Part shown: positions 55,714 to 64,000 of the stretch, piece after piece
How positions within the stretch are numbered: position 1 is the first letter of the stretch
Layout: each line of letters opens with the position of its first letter
DNA from: Candidatus Enterovibrio escicola
Lineage (GTDB): Bacteria > Pseudomonadota > Gammaproteobacteria > Enterobacterales > Vibrionaceae
Reading direction: 5' to 3'
Length of the DNA: 64,000 nucleotides
NCBI RefSeq assembly: GCF_002464935.1
Contig: NZ_NBYY01000015.1
Span: 1-64,000, forward strand
Notes under the pieces: generated by a model
Seen by the model: the letters and a program-made list of their open reading frames with translations, nothing else
What the model was told of the DNA's origin: nothing
Database searches by the model: none
Translations under genes and position numbers: made by a program

Positions 55714-56274
55714 ATGCTAGGCAGTCAAACAGCTAAAGTTATTAAAATATTCAAAACTACTCAATCTGAAATGTCGGAGGGATTCACATCAGAGGGGGCA
55801 TCAGCAACGGTAGTTGGTGTGAGCATGAGTGAACAAATTGGTGTTCTCGGTACTTTGAAAGCAACGATGTCCGGTAGTGTCTCAGGCACGAAATACCGAA
55901 CTTTCTTGTCGGGGATTTCAAAAGTGCAACACGCGATAAATATTAACTTCTTAGATTCGCAACACAAATTGCTACCAATTGTAGACACTTTTAATATATT
56001 AAAAGCACGTTACAGTGACGTTATTTCCATTGCTGAGTCGGCCGAACTTTCCAAAGCATTTGGCACACAAGAAGCAACATCAATGCTGAACCTATTAATG
56101 CAAAACACAAACGGCTTGAAAATATCTATTGCCGAATTGGAAAAAGATAAGGGCTTAAGAATCGCGGAGGAAATGGCAGCAGACATAACTGATCAATTAG
56201 AACACATGCAACAAAGCATATTTGCAACCTGGGTAGCAATTGCCTCTGCACTTTTACCTGCAATTATCCGCTAA
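55714..56274 (+). pseudogene. Phage tail tape-measure protein fragment (TP901 type)
   Basis: An open frame of about 185 codons contains TQSEMSEGFTSEGASATVVG, MSEQIGVLGTLKATMSGSVS, GTKYRTFLSGISK and LSKAFGTQEATSMLNLLMQN, matching the N-terminal core of TP901-family tape-measure proteins of tailed phages. Full proteins are several times longer. Both ends are cut by IS (IS256 upstream, IS605 downstream). With the integrase at dusA it is the second sign of a decayed prophage. Confidence 0.65.
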
Positions 56275-56279
56275 GTGCG

Positions 56280-57450
56280 TAAAACCTCGCCCAATATAGG
56301 CGGAGATATAAGCACATACCGAGAAGAGGTACCTTCCCAATAGGTAATAATTTCTGTAAAATATGCAACATGAAACTAGAATATAAAGAAAGATTCTATC
56401 CAACTTATGCAGCAAACCTAACTACTAGTAAAATCGTTTGGCTGTCGTCGTTTTATCTGAAATTACTTTCTAAAATACCGCACTGATGCGTACTATGAGC
56501 GCGGTGAATCTATTGCTCATTCAGTATTGGACAAACACCTAGTGCCTTTGAAATTCAAGTTTGAATGGCTAAAAGAGGTATCCAGCGTTATCTTCTAGCA
56601 GATTATACGTAATCAATAAGAAGAATTTAAAAACTTCTGGGAAAACCTCACCACGTATCTGCATTTCAAATCAAAAAATGACAAGCAATCTATCCGACTA
56701 ACCATAGCAGCCTTTAACTATCTCAATAGTCAGCTATTCATTGCAAAATCAAAAGAACTACTTGATATTTGCAGGTCACGCAAACTACCAAGTGCAATCA
56801 CAACTTTAAAAGATAAAGCTGGGTGATACTTTATGAATTCGAACCTAAATCAATGCCTGTAACTGCTAAGTTGGTTGGTATTGATTTGGGTTTAAAGAAC
56901 CTGTTCATCACTAATATCGGTAAAAAAAAGTCGATAAGCCCCGCCATACAAAACACTATAAAACAAACTGGCATACCTACAATATCAACTAGCCAAGAAA
57001 AAGAAAGGCAGTAAAAATCGCAGCAAGATACGGCAAAAAGTAGCCCGTCTACATTCAAAAATTGCCGATAGTCGATTAGACTACTTTTACAAGTTGTCTC
57101 ACAAACTCATTAACGAAAACAAAATTATTTTTGTTGAAGAGCTACAAGCGAAAAACATGATCTGCAATGTAAAACTAGCAAAACATATCGCTGATGAGAG
57201 TTGGAGCGAGTTCCTTCGCCAACTCAAGTACAAAGCTGAATGGGCAAGGCGCACTATCGCAGAGGTAGATCGCTTTTTCCCAAGATCAAAGCGTTGTAGC
57301 TGTTGTGGATTTGTACATGAAGCAATGACGTTAAATATCCGCGACTAGATCAGGGATAACATCGCAAGAGGTTATCTAGTAAAAGCGTGTTGAACTAGAA
57401 ATTGTTCTTATAGCAAGATAAGAACCCTCGCCCTATCGGGCGAGGGTAAG
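56280..57450 (+). pseudogene. tnpB: IS605-type tnpB-only element, decayed
   Basis: A subterminal left hairpin near 56286-56307 (CTCGCC..GGCGGAG) and a strong right-end hairpin at 57424-57447 (ACCCTCGCCC, TATC loop, complement). The tnpB gene runs from about 56372: VGIDLGLKNLF with the first RuvC Asp, IIFVEELQAKNM with the catalytic Glu, the KRCSCCGFVHEAMTLNIRD zinc-ribbon start (the second CxxC is lost after a stop). Frameshifts at about 56460, 56820 and 56985 disrupt it. TnpB proteins are RNA-guided nucleases whose guide RNA is made from the right end; any such RNA would cover about 57350-57450. Confidence 0.75.
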
Positions 57451-57579
57451 TCAGAAGTTTCATATCTATTTTCATCAATTCAGCGTTAAAATTTCTTTTT
57501 TACGCTGTATCATGCGAGCTTCTAGCTCCAAAGATTTTTGCTCTTGCATTAATTTGTTCTTTCACTTAGTAAGTTTCTA

Positions 57580-57775
57580 TCAGAAACCATATGTGGTCTT
57601 GATTCCTTTCGAGTATTATACATCAGCATTCATACGGTTATCAGAGTTTGAAACAACTTAAACCACGCTGTGTAACCACATTCCTTTTTGATGTACAGGC
57701 AGTGAGGCTTATATGTGAAGTAGATGAGCTATGATCTTTCGTAGGAAACGATACCCAACATTTAAAGAACTTAAT
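57580..57775 (+). pseudogene. IS1-family insA fragment
   Basis: Matches the InsA part of the copies at 13530 and 34930: TATTATACATCAGCATTCAT, CGGTTATC, then CCTTTTTGATGTACAGGCAG and GATGAGC..TCTTTCGTAGG. No intact frame. Confidence 0.55.
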
Positions 57776-57839
57776 AGGAAAGTAATCAAATCATCTGTTG
57801 ACAAACTCCACCACAGCAGCGATCTACTAATCCAGTATG

Positions 57840-57946
57840 AGACAAGAACAACAAGAGAAGTGCATAGGACATGCCTTTAGCCCCACCACATATAGTGTAT
57901 GTGGTGGAAATTACTAAGTGAAATAAAAAAACTAGGGTTCTTGTCT
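57840..57946. repeat. Compact two-layer inverted repeat, IS200-end-like
   Basis: Outer 10-bp arms AGACAAGAAC (57840-57849) and GTTCTTGTCT (57937-57946) enclose a perfect inner hairpin CCACCACATA-TAGTG-TATGTGGTGG (57883-57907). The inner part and the following GAAATTACTAAGTGAAATA recur beside the tnpA relic (about 10030-10065) and, inverted, near 45080-45145. It may be a palindrome-associated non-autonomous IS200 derivative. It lies just downstream of hinT. Confidence 0.6.
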
Positions 57947-57987
57947 GAGAACTTACTGATTGAATATACAATCTAGCTGAGAATACG

Positions 57988-58338
57988 TTACCCAATTAGC
58001 ATCGACCCTAAAAGACGGCCACCCACCAAGTGCATGTGAACATGATATATCTCTTGGCCACCATGCGCATTGCAATTAATAATTAAGCGGTAACCATCTT
58101 TATCAATACCTTCTTCTTTCGCAAGCTTACGTGCAACTGTAAACATGCGCCCCATCGCCGCTTCGTCATCCTCTTCAAGGTCATTTATTGTTGGAATTAA
58201 CTTATTAGGGATAATCAGAAGATGGTGAGGTGCGATGGGAGTGATATCTCGGAATGCTGTCACGAGATCATCTTGATAAACCACGTCAGCAGGGATTTCT
58301 TTACGAATGATCTTACTGAATATAGTTTCTTCTGCCAC
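57988..58338 (-). CDS. hinT: HIT-family purine nucleoside phosphoramidase HinT
   Basis: 116 residues from a GTG start at 58336-58338, where [20 protein letters not shown] matches the family start and GGAG lies six bases upstream. The open frame extends 19 codons further, but that part is not conserved. The HIT triad is [11 protein letters not shown] near the C-terminus. HinT hydrolyses AMP-lysine and related phosphoramidates. Intact. Confidence 0.95.
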   Translation of the reverse strand: MAEETIFSKIIRKEIPADVVYQDDLVTAFRDITPIAPHHLLIIPNKLIPTINDLEEDDEAAMGRMFTVARKLAKEEGIDKDGYRLIINCNAHGGQEIYHVHMHLVGGRLLGSMLIG

Positions 58339-59007
58339 ACACAACTCCAAATAGATTATTTCTCTAAAATATAAGTATTCTAGAAAGTTATTCAATAAGC
58401 AATATCAAATGATATTTTTGATATAAAAGACACCTCCAGAAAAGATATTGCTCCACTATATCTGGATGGCAGTCGACAAGGCTACGTATTAAATCGGTAC
58501 TGCATTCCCCTCATTCCTACCTAGTGGCTCTTATCAATAGCTAGAAACTTTGACATAGAAGCCAATAGTAAATAGTACGTTAAGCTATTTTATACGGAAT
58601 CTGACACAATAGTATTGCAACCCTGTTGCAGAAAACGACTTTACTCAAAAATGGAGTACGGTAGACCTGAATGTAAATAACAACTATAACACTTATTATC
58701 TAGTATCAACGCCGATTCAAGATTGTCCCACTTTATAACGCAATCGCTGATCTAAAATTAATCTCCCACATAATTAATTTTACTTATTTCAGGTGTCTAG
58801 GATCACAGGGACTACACTTCATATCTTTTTATCTTTAGGTTAATAAACCTGAGCTTCACATAAGAAATAAACGATATGTAAGTGATGTAATAGCCACTCA
58901 AGGAATGGCACTGTAAAGGTTGTATCATGGGTGAACACATTCGATTATTATGAGATCGGTAAGTTACTAGTCATAATGATATTTCCTTGTTCATAACGCT
59001 TGGTAAT
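58339..59007. other. Gap with no recognised gene
   Basis: Contains a solo IS982 left tip near 58848-58890 (AACCTGAGCTTCACATAAG). Otherwise only short frames and no hairpin of note. Confidence 0.45.
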
Positions 59008-60397
59008 GTTAATCGTTCACCAGTCCCCCATTGAAAAGCAATAAGTGATGATCATCTCCTGATCGACAATTTCCTATTAGGTGATATTCTCAGCCTGCCA
59101 AACTAGCTTCATGCAAAAGAAGAATTTTGGAAATAAACCACCCACGGTGGAACAATTGGGCTCAGAGCAAACCAACGCACTCATCCGTAAATCATGGAAC
59201 AAGCTTCGTGAGGATGAAGATAGGTTGTCTGCTAATTCACGGAACTCATCACTCTCTCCCTCATCAGACTTCCCCGCAGCAAAGGACGAACGAAAAAAGA
59301 TCAACACCCTCACAGCCGAAATTAGGTGGGCGCTCAGCCTAGCCATCAGGAATAAAAAAGACTAGTAAGTGAACTCAAAGAAACTGATTCCATTGCGTGT
59401 TGTCAGCCAGATACTTGTTGTATCCTATCCAGTGGGAATGTTGTTCCGAATACAGAGTCTACCCATCGTCATCAAGTCTTTGAGTGAGCAAAATCATCGT
59501 TGGATATTACTGAATATCAGTTATTCCATGGTCGGTACCAGCACTGTAACCATACTGTCCGAGCCAATTTGCTCGATGACGCCCCATCAGGTCAGTTAGA
59601 TCCTCGACTACTTAGCCACATTACCGTTTTATCTGGCCAATATCACCTGAGTATCTGCAAAATACAGCGCCTTTTTATGGATCAATACGGTACGCATTTT
59701 TCTATTGGACTGATTAGTGAAGCCCAAGGAGGAGTCAGTAATATGTTAACGCCGTTGCATCAGGCGCTTCATTACCATGTAAAATAATTTGCTGTTATTC
59801 ATATAGATGAAACAACGCACAAACGAAATGGGAAAGCGGCTAACCAATGAGGTTAGCTCTTCAGTGGCAGTGATGTGGTATATCAGACCATTCGTTATCA
59901 TCGTAACGCGGAAACAACAAAGGCAATGCAGGATGAAAAGTGCCACACGATAGTGGTAACCAACCAAGGTGGTAGTTATAACTCGCTGGATCATACACGC
60001 CACCAGTTCTGTTTGGCACATGTCACCCGCAATTTACAACAAATGTCGGAGTACATCGGTGGAGGTTTAACGTCTCATATGGGCAAACGTCTTGATCTGC
60101 TTTGCCATGCGGTATTCCGAATTCAGCACCGCTATGAGCAAGGAAAAATCATCGACATCGACTGGCGACGACGAATATTTCATCTTAAGAAAAACCTTTC
60201 GGCTTAGGTACCAGCTCTCACTGAGGAGAACAGTTACATTTACATATTCTGTCCATGGTGAAAACCTGTAAAAAACGTGGGCTATCTACAGAGGATGTCA
60301 TTAGCGATGTAGTGTCATCGGTGATCTGAAAGCAATCCTATCCCGAGGTGTTTAATCTCATAAACACCTAGCCAAGCCACCTATGGTGAACGCTTAC
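59008..60397 (+). pseudogene. IS66-family element (copy B), broken
   Basis: 1390 bp between GTTAATCGTTCACCAGTC and the complement of GTAAGCGTTCACCATAGG. Frames in order: QTNALIRKSWNKLREDEDRL with NSRNSSLSPSSDFPAAKDER (59081-59365); RYQHCNHTVRANLLDDAPSG and SHITVLSGQYHLSICKIQRL (59500-59787); IHIDETTHKRNGKAA near 59800; then HQFCLAHVTRNLQQMSEYIG (59875-60207). The third catalytic region is deleted. Accessory IS66 genes are absent. Confidence 0.82.
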
Positions 60398-60650
60398 TGA
60401 TAATGACATAGAAGCCTAAATTGGCTTTTGCTCTGCAAAATGGTAAAGATCTGATTTCATCAACGATAAGAAACTTTAGACCCAGCACGCTCCTTTTGCA
60501 ATAATTTTCTAGTACGCTCAGCCCCATGTAAGTCATATTATCTTTATAATAAGAACTTACGGGTACAGAACCGTGTCCTTATTCATAATTGTGCGAGTAG
60601 CTAGAGTAATATGAAGTATCAGATTAAAATCTGTACTGCAGACAGGTTAA
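60398..60650. other. Short gap, nothing recognised
   Basis: No frame or repeat above background between the IS66 end and the IS256 left end. Confidence 0.4.
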
Positions 60651-61020
60651 GAGCTATAGTTATTTCTGGTGTATGGGTAGGAAATAATGCGGTATGACCT
60701 GTTGATTGATCTCGCCAGATCAACAACCAACAAGGAATATACCACATGGACAATAATCATTACATTACTGAGTTTCATAAACTAGAAAACCCGTTTAATG
60801 AACTACTGAAACAAGGCGCACAGCAGTTGTTGGCTCAAGCTATAGAAACCGAGGTTCGATCCTTGCTCGATAATTTTATATCACTACAAGCTAACGGAAA
60901 GCAGGGAGTAATTCACAATGGTCATTTGCCTGAGAGGTACCTATAAACTTGGCTCGGCCACATTACCGTCAAAGTCCTAAAGGGTTCGAGATAAAACAAA
61001 AACCATATCAATTAACCACT
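60651..61020 (+). pseudogene. IS256-family 5' fragment
   Basis: Left tip GAGCTATAGTTATTTCTGG. The frame from 60746 encodes NNHYITEFHKLENPFNELLK and QGAQQLLAQAIETEVRSLLD, with NGHLPERYL, then a stop; KVLKG-RDKTKTIS-like residues follow. The catalytic part is absent. Confidence 0.82.
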
Positions 61021-61128
61021 ATCTGAAAGAAATAAATCGAAGAATAACCGTAGGTTTGTATTGAGAAATACACGCTATAGCATTTTTAGGAGTTTTCATG
61101 ATGATTTAAGAAATGTTGGATGATAACT

Positions 61129-62073
61129 AACTTCAGATCTACATAAGCACTTGATTATCAAACCTAATCATCTTGATGATCGGCTTCTTTGGTTGAAATG
61201 AATACGCGATAAACCACGCCATAAAGCTGATACAACTACGGTGCCGAAAATGCTCGATTTGGGATATATTTTTAGTTGGTCAAGAACGGTTTCAATAACA
61301 AATCGTTTCCGGAGCATCAAGCGGTTCCAACGTTTCATCAAGTTTGATTTCATGTTTTTTTACACCCATTATCAGTGTCACTTCCTTGTTTAAAAGTTCC
61401 CGCTCTAATGGAGCAGAGATATAACCTTTATCCCCGTATAAACACCCACAAAGCTCGTCAACCATTTCCGATACAGGCTTTTTATCATCCACGTCAGTTT
61501 GACTGACATAATGCCACCTTTATTATTGATAATAAGGTGTAATTTAAAACTGTAAAACCACCCCATCGTGCCTTGTCCTCGCTTCGCGATACCTTTAAAA
61601 ACCTGATATCTGAGAATGTGGAGGTTGTGACAAAGCTGTAGCTTAGACAAATCAACGAAGGCAATCCCTGTTGGCCTTGCCTGACGGTGAGTGAGGTAAG
61701 AGCAAAGTGGAACCAGAACACCGTGCATGAACTTGATCATCCTCGTGTAGCTGACTCATTCAGGAAATTCGTGGGTGAGGTAGCGGCAAATAAAGTAGAT
61801 GTAATAGCTTTTAAAGTCTCGACACCAAGATTGATGGAAAACTATCACTATAGTCATCACTTAGCTAACTGGGAGTTAAAAAGGCTTGTTTCTTTATTTG
61901 ATACCAGAAGAAATTAAGTGTTTTTTCCATGCATGGAGGAAAGTCTAGCAGAAGTCGATGAAAACATCGTTTAAGTTATTTATGCCCAAGTCCTTATGAA
62001 ATCAATAGTTTTTTCCAAACGATTTGGATCAAGATTTTGATATTTAGTTCATTTCTTATGCGCAGTTCAGGTT
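61129..62073 (-). pseudogene. IS982-family element, broken
   Basis: 945 bp; ends AACTTCAGATCTACATAAG and the complement of AACCTGAACTGCGCATAAG. Reverse frames include GTMGWFYSFKLHLIINNKGG (61405-61740), GCLYGDKGYISAPLERELLN (61292-61492) and RLMLRKRFVIETVLDQLK (61168-61353). It interrupts an IS5 copy, whose 3' end continues at 62074. Confidence 0.86.
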
Positions 62074-62223
62074 AATTACAATGCGCAAGTTAGTGAAACG
62101 CTGGCAAATGTGAAAGCGATGAACAAAGTTATAAGACTCGGTATGCCTGTTCACCTGCAGACAAAAATTAAAACTGTAAGAATATTGGGATCAGTGCATT
62201 ATAGGCCTGATTTAATCAACAAC
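62074..62223 (+). mobile_element. IS5-family 3' end
   Basis: Encodes NYNAQVSETLANVKAMNKVI and RLGMPVHLQTKIKT, followed by the terminal ATTATAGGCCTGATTTAATC. Its 5' part is not found on the other side of the IS982 copy, so a deletion accompanied or followed that insertion. Confidence 0.8.
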
Positions 62224-62399
62224 ATATATACACTGAATTACTGAACTGATAGCACACATTCTTATAATGACTACGTGCTTGTTATTTGTAATGATAGCCT
62301 GACATAACGTCGCTAAAATCGAATCATAAATAGTGTTTTTATCTATAAAAACAACACGTTGAATCAAAGATATTTAATTAACAGAGAAATAGCTTTTGA

Positions 62400-62804
62400 T
62401 CAGCCTATTGGTTGAGATTTAAGTTCCACGATGTTGCATTCAGGGTCTTCAATATAAATTGAATCACACATCCCTTGCGCACCATAACGTTTAAAAAACT
62501 CTCCGCTGTCAATACCGTGCATAAACAATTCAGCAGATAATTCATCGTTGGTAATAGGCTTTAACTGTAAGCAAAAATGACCGAGGTTATTACCCGTATT
62601 TGTCGGAACTGTGCCACATTGCAGGCTTAACAAACTGTCGACTTCTACTAAATCAATCAGCGCATTACCAGCACGTAATTGGGTTAAACCAAGTTCCGAC
62701 AATGTTCGTTCAACCTGACAACCTAACACATCGCAGTAAAACGTTAGCATCAAATCTAATTTGACAGTACGTAGTACTATATGGTCAATGCCTGCTATAT
62801 TCAT
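62400..62804 (-). CDS. VOC-family (glyoxalase-like) protein
   Basis: 134 residues. The fold signature is complete: MNIAGIDHIVLRTVKLDLML and FYCDVLGCQVER in the first half, and LGHFCLQLKP, GMCDSIYIEDPECNIVELKS in the second, with His8, His76-region and Glu near the end as likely metal ligands. A GGAG site seven bases before the ATG supports the start. Members range from glyoxalase I to ring-cleavage dioxygenases and antibiotic-binding proteins; substrate unknown. Intact but isolated between IS copies. Confidence 0.82.
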   Translation of the reverse strand: MNIAGIDHIVLRTVKLDLMLTFYCDVLGCQVERTLSELGLTQLRAGNALIDLVEVDSLLSLQCGTVPTNTGNNLGHFCLQLKPITNDELSAELFMHGIDSGEFFKRYGAQGMCDSIYIEDPECNIVELKSQPIG

Positions 62805-63069
62805 AGATATTCTCCGTTAGAATTCTCTCAGATGTAAGGTTAGACGCCATTCCATTAGTTAATTATAGATGTTCATCATGAAATTGGTGATCTGAGATCC
62901 CAATAACTGGGAAATGCCAGAATGAAAAAATTTACAGCGACGATACTAGATTTCTCGCATTCTATGGAATGCGATAAGCAAGGTAAGACTACTTTCAGAT
63001 AAGTACTGAGAAACTATATGGTTTGTACTCATGATCCCTGAAGATGCTTGATTTTCAATCAAAATACAA
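62805..63069. other. Gap upstream of the VOC gene
   Basis: No IS end or gene seen; a short AT-rich stretch precedes the IS630 remnant. Confidence 0.35.
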
Positions 63070-63600
63070 ATGAAGCCACATGCTATTAAAAGGCTTTTAA
63101 CCAAAAAGCAAAAACAAACCCTCAGAACCCTGCATGATAGAAAACATGAGGATCAAGACATCGACTGCATAAAAGCAGTACTGCTTGCATCAAGAGTTTG
63201 GAACATCTCCATGAGGTCTCAATTTCTGCCTATCCCTAAAACAACTGTCCTTCGCCACCTCAAAAATTATGAATAGTCTGAAAACTAAATCTAGAAAATA
63301 GAGATTCACGTAGCCACCCACCAACCACTTCAGCCCTGTCAATCATTAATCATTTCAATGATTTTACTTATCACCACATCCTTCAAAATATGGTGTATAT
63401 TGAACAGCAATTTAGCACAATATACAATTGTAGGCATCAATAAATGGTTCAATCACAATGGGTTAAGTTATAAGATACCTAAAGGTATATCCCACAAGTT
63501 TAACGTAGAAAAATACCTAGATTTCATTGAAATCTACCATGATCATAGAGTCCGTTGTACCAAGAATACAACCACTTATTAATTGATGCTAACCATCCAA
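63070..63600 (+). pseudogene. IS630-family transposase, N-terminal half, broken
   Basis: Starts MKPHAIKRLLTKKQKQTLRT with HEDQDIDCIKAVLLASRVWN and TTVLRHLKNYE (helix-turn-helix). After a frameshift, FKIWCILNSNLAQYTIVGIN and KWFNHNGLSYKIPKGISHKF (63358-63582) follow. The DDE domain is missing because an IS5 copy begins at 63630. Confidence 0.78.
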
Positions 63601-63629
63601 AACAAGCGACAAAAGTCACCTATGGATAA

Positions 63630-64000
63630 GCTTTGTTTTCCAAATATCTGAACTAATCGTAATTCCCATGATCAGATCATCATGGAGTTAAGCGAGAGGT
63701 GATGATGGAAAATGGCAAGCACAAGATCAGCAACTGGACACAATATAATCAAACATTAGTAAACCTTGGCTCAGTCACTTTTTGGAGAGACGTCGCTGTT
63801 ATTAAGGCATAGGATTGTCTAAAGCATCACGGTCATCATGACCATAGATTTATATTTGCGGATGCCGTAATTAAAACGGCACTGATGGTGAAAGATATTT
63901 TTAAACTCCCACGTCATTATTCATGCCACAGGCCTAAAAGTATACGACGAAGGTGAATGGAGAACGCGTAAACACGGTCAGGAGAAGCGACATATCTGGC
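63630..64000 (+). pseudogene. IS5-family element, 5' part, runs off the window
   Basis: Left end TTTCCAAATATCTGAACTAA and leader ATCAGATCATCATGGAGTTA, then HKISNWTQYNQTLVNLGSVT with a stop near residue 34 and an internal deletion joining FKLPR to the KVYDEGEWRTRKHGQE-like segment. Confidence 0.82.

Noticed and set aside
58339-58395. ATG start for hinT 19 codons upstream of the GTG
   Set aside because: The GTG has a well-spaced GGAG and the family starts at that residue.

Overview
The window reads as chromosome I of a Vibrionaceae bacterium whose genome is decaying. Intact housekeeping genes keep a vibrio-like order: a ptsO relic beside mgtE, then pmbA and darP; tsaE-amiB-mutL-miaA-hfq-hflX-hflK-hflC; psd-rsgA divergent from orn; purA followed by motX; hldE divergent from lpxL; dusA; hinT. 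These genes are islands in a sea of broken insertion sequences. I count at least eight IS families (IS982 in two subgroups, IS5/IS903-like, IS256, IS66, IS30, IS1, IS630, IS200/IS605), and almost every transposase reading frame carries stops, frameshifts or deletions. This is what is expected of a host-restricted symbiont or pathogen after an IS burst. Luminous-symbiont Enterovibrio/Photobacterium relatives are a plausible guess, but nothing in the window fixes the species.

Layout. 1-2250: IS5, IS982 and IS256 remnants and a decayed ptsO. 2259-9475: mgtE, pmbA, darP and tldD, separated by an IS982 fold-back, a MITE-like repeat and IS982/IS630 remnants. 9476-14640: an IS island holding one intact gene, a CsgD/VpsT-like LuxR-type regulator. 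14651-27197: the hflC to tsaE superoperon on the minus strand, split between mutL and amiB by about 3.6 kb of IS5, IS30 and IS982. 27200-30880: IS ruins. 30888-33555: psd, rsgA, orn. 33640-37260: IS982 and IS1 ruins. 37266-41311: ssb, purA, motX. 41766-45930: IS66 remnant, then a dead type I restriction gene (hsdR) with an FRG-domain gene relic upstream. 46405-49910: hldE, lpxL and an outer-membrane beta-barrel gene. 50019-51726: IS5 nested in IS982. 51799-57450: dusA with a broken tyrosine integrase against its 5' end, a phage tape-measure fragment and a tnpB relic, probably the remains of a dusA-integrated prophage. 57988-62804: hinT and a VOC-family gene among IS66, IS256 and IS982 copies. 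The window ends in IS630 and IS5 remnants.

The surviving genes serve core functions: RNA decay (orn, hfq), ribosome assembly (rsgA, darP, hflX), tRNA modification (tsaE, miaA, dusA), mismatch repair (mutL), replication (ssb), purine synthesis (purA), envelope (psd, lpxL, hldE, amiB, OMP), membrane proteolysis control (hflKC), Mg2+ uptake (mgtE) and the polar flagellar motor (motX). Defence (type I restriction), phage and transposition genes are all broken. No rRNA, tRNA or CRISPR array was seen.

The most interesting unexplained structure is IS-derived. IS982 carries an internal inverted repeat that would hide the transposase start codon in transcripts entering from outside. Fold-back palindromes derived from IS982 ends occur at three loci. 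A roughly 260-bp MITE-like repeat occurs in several intergenic gaps.
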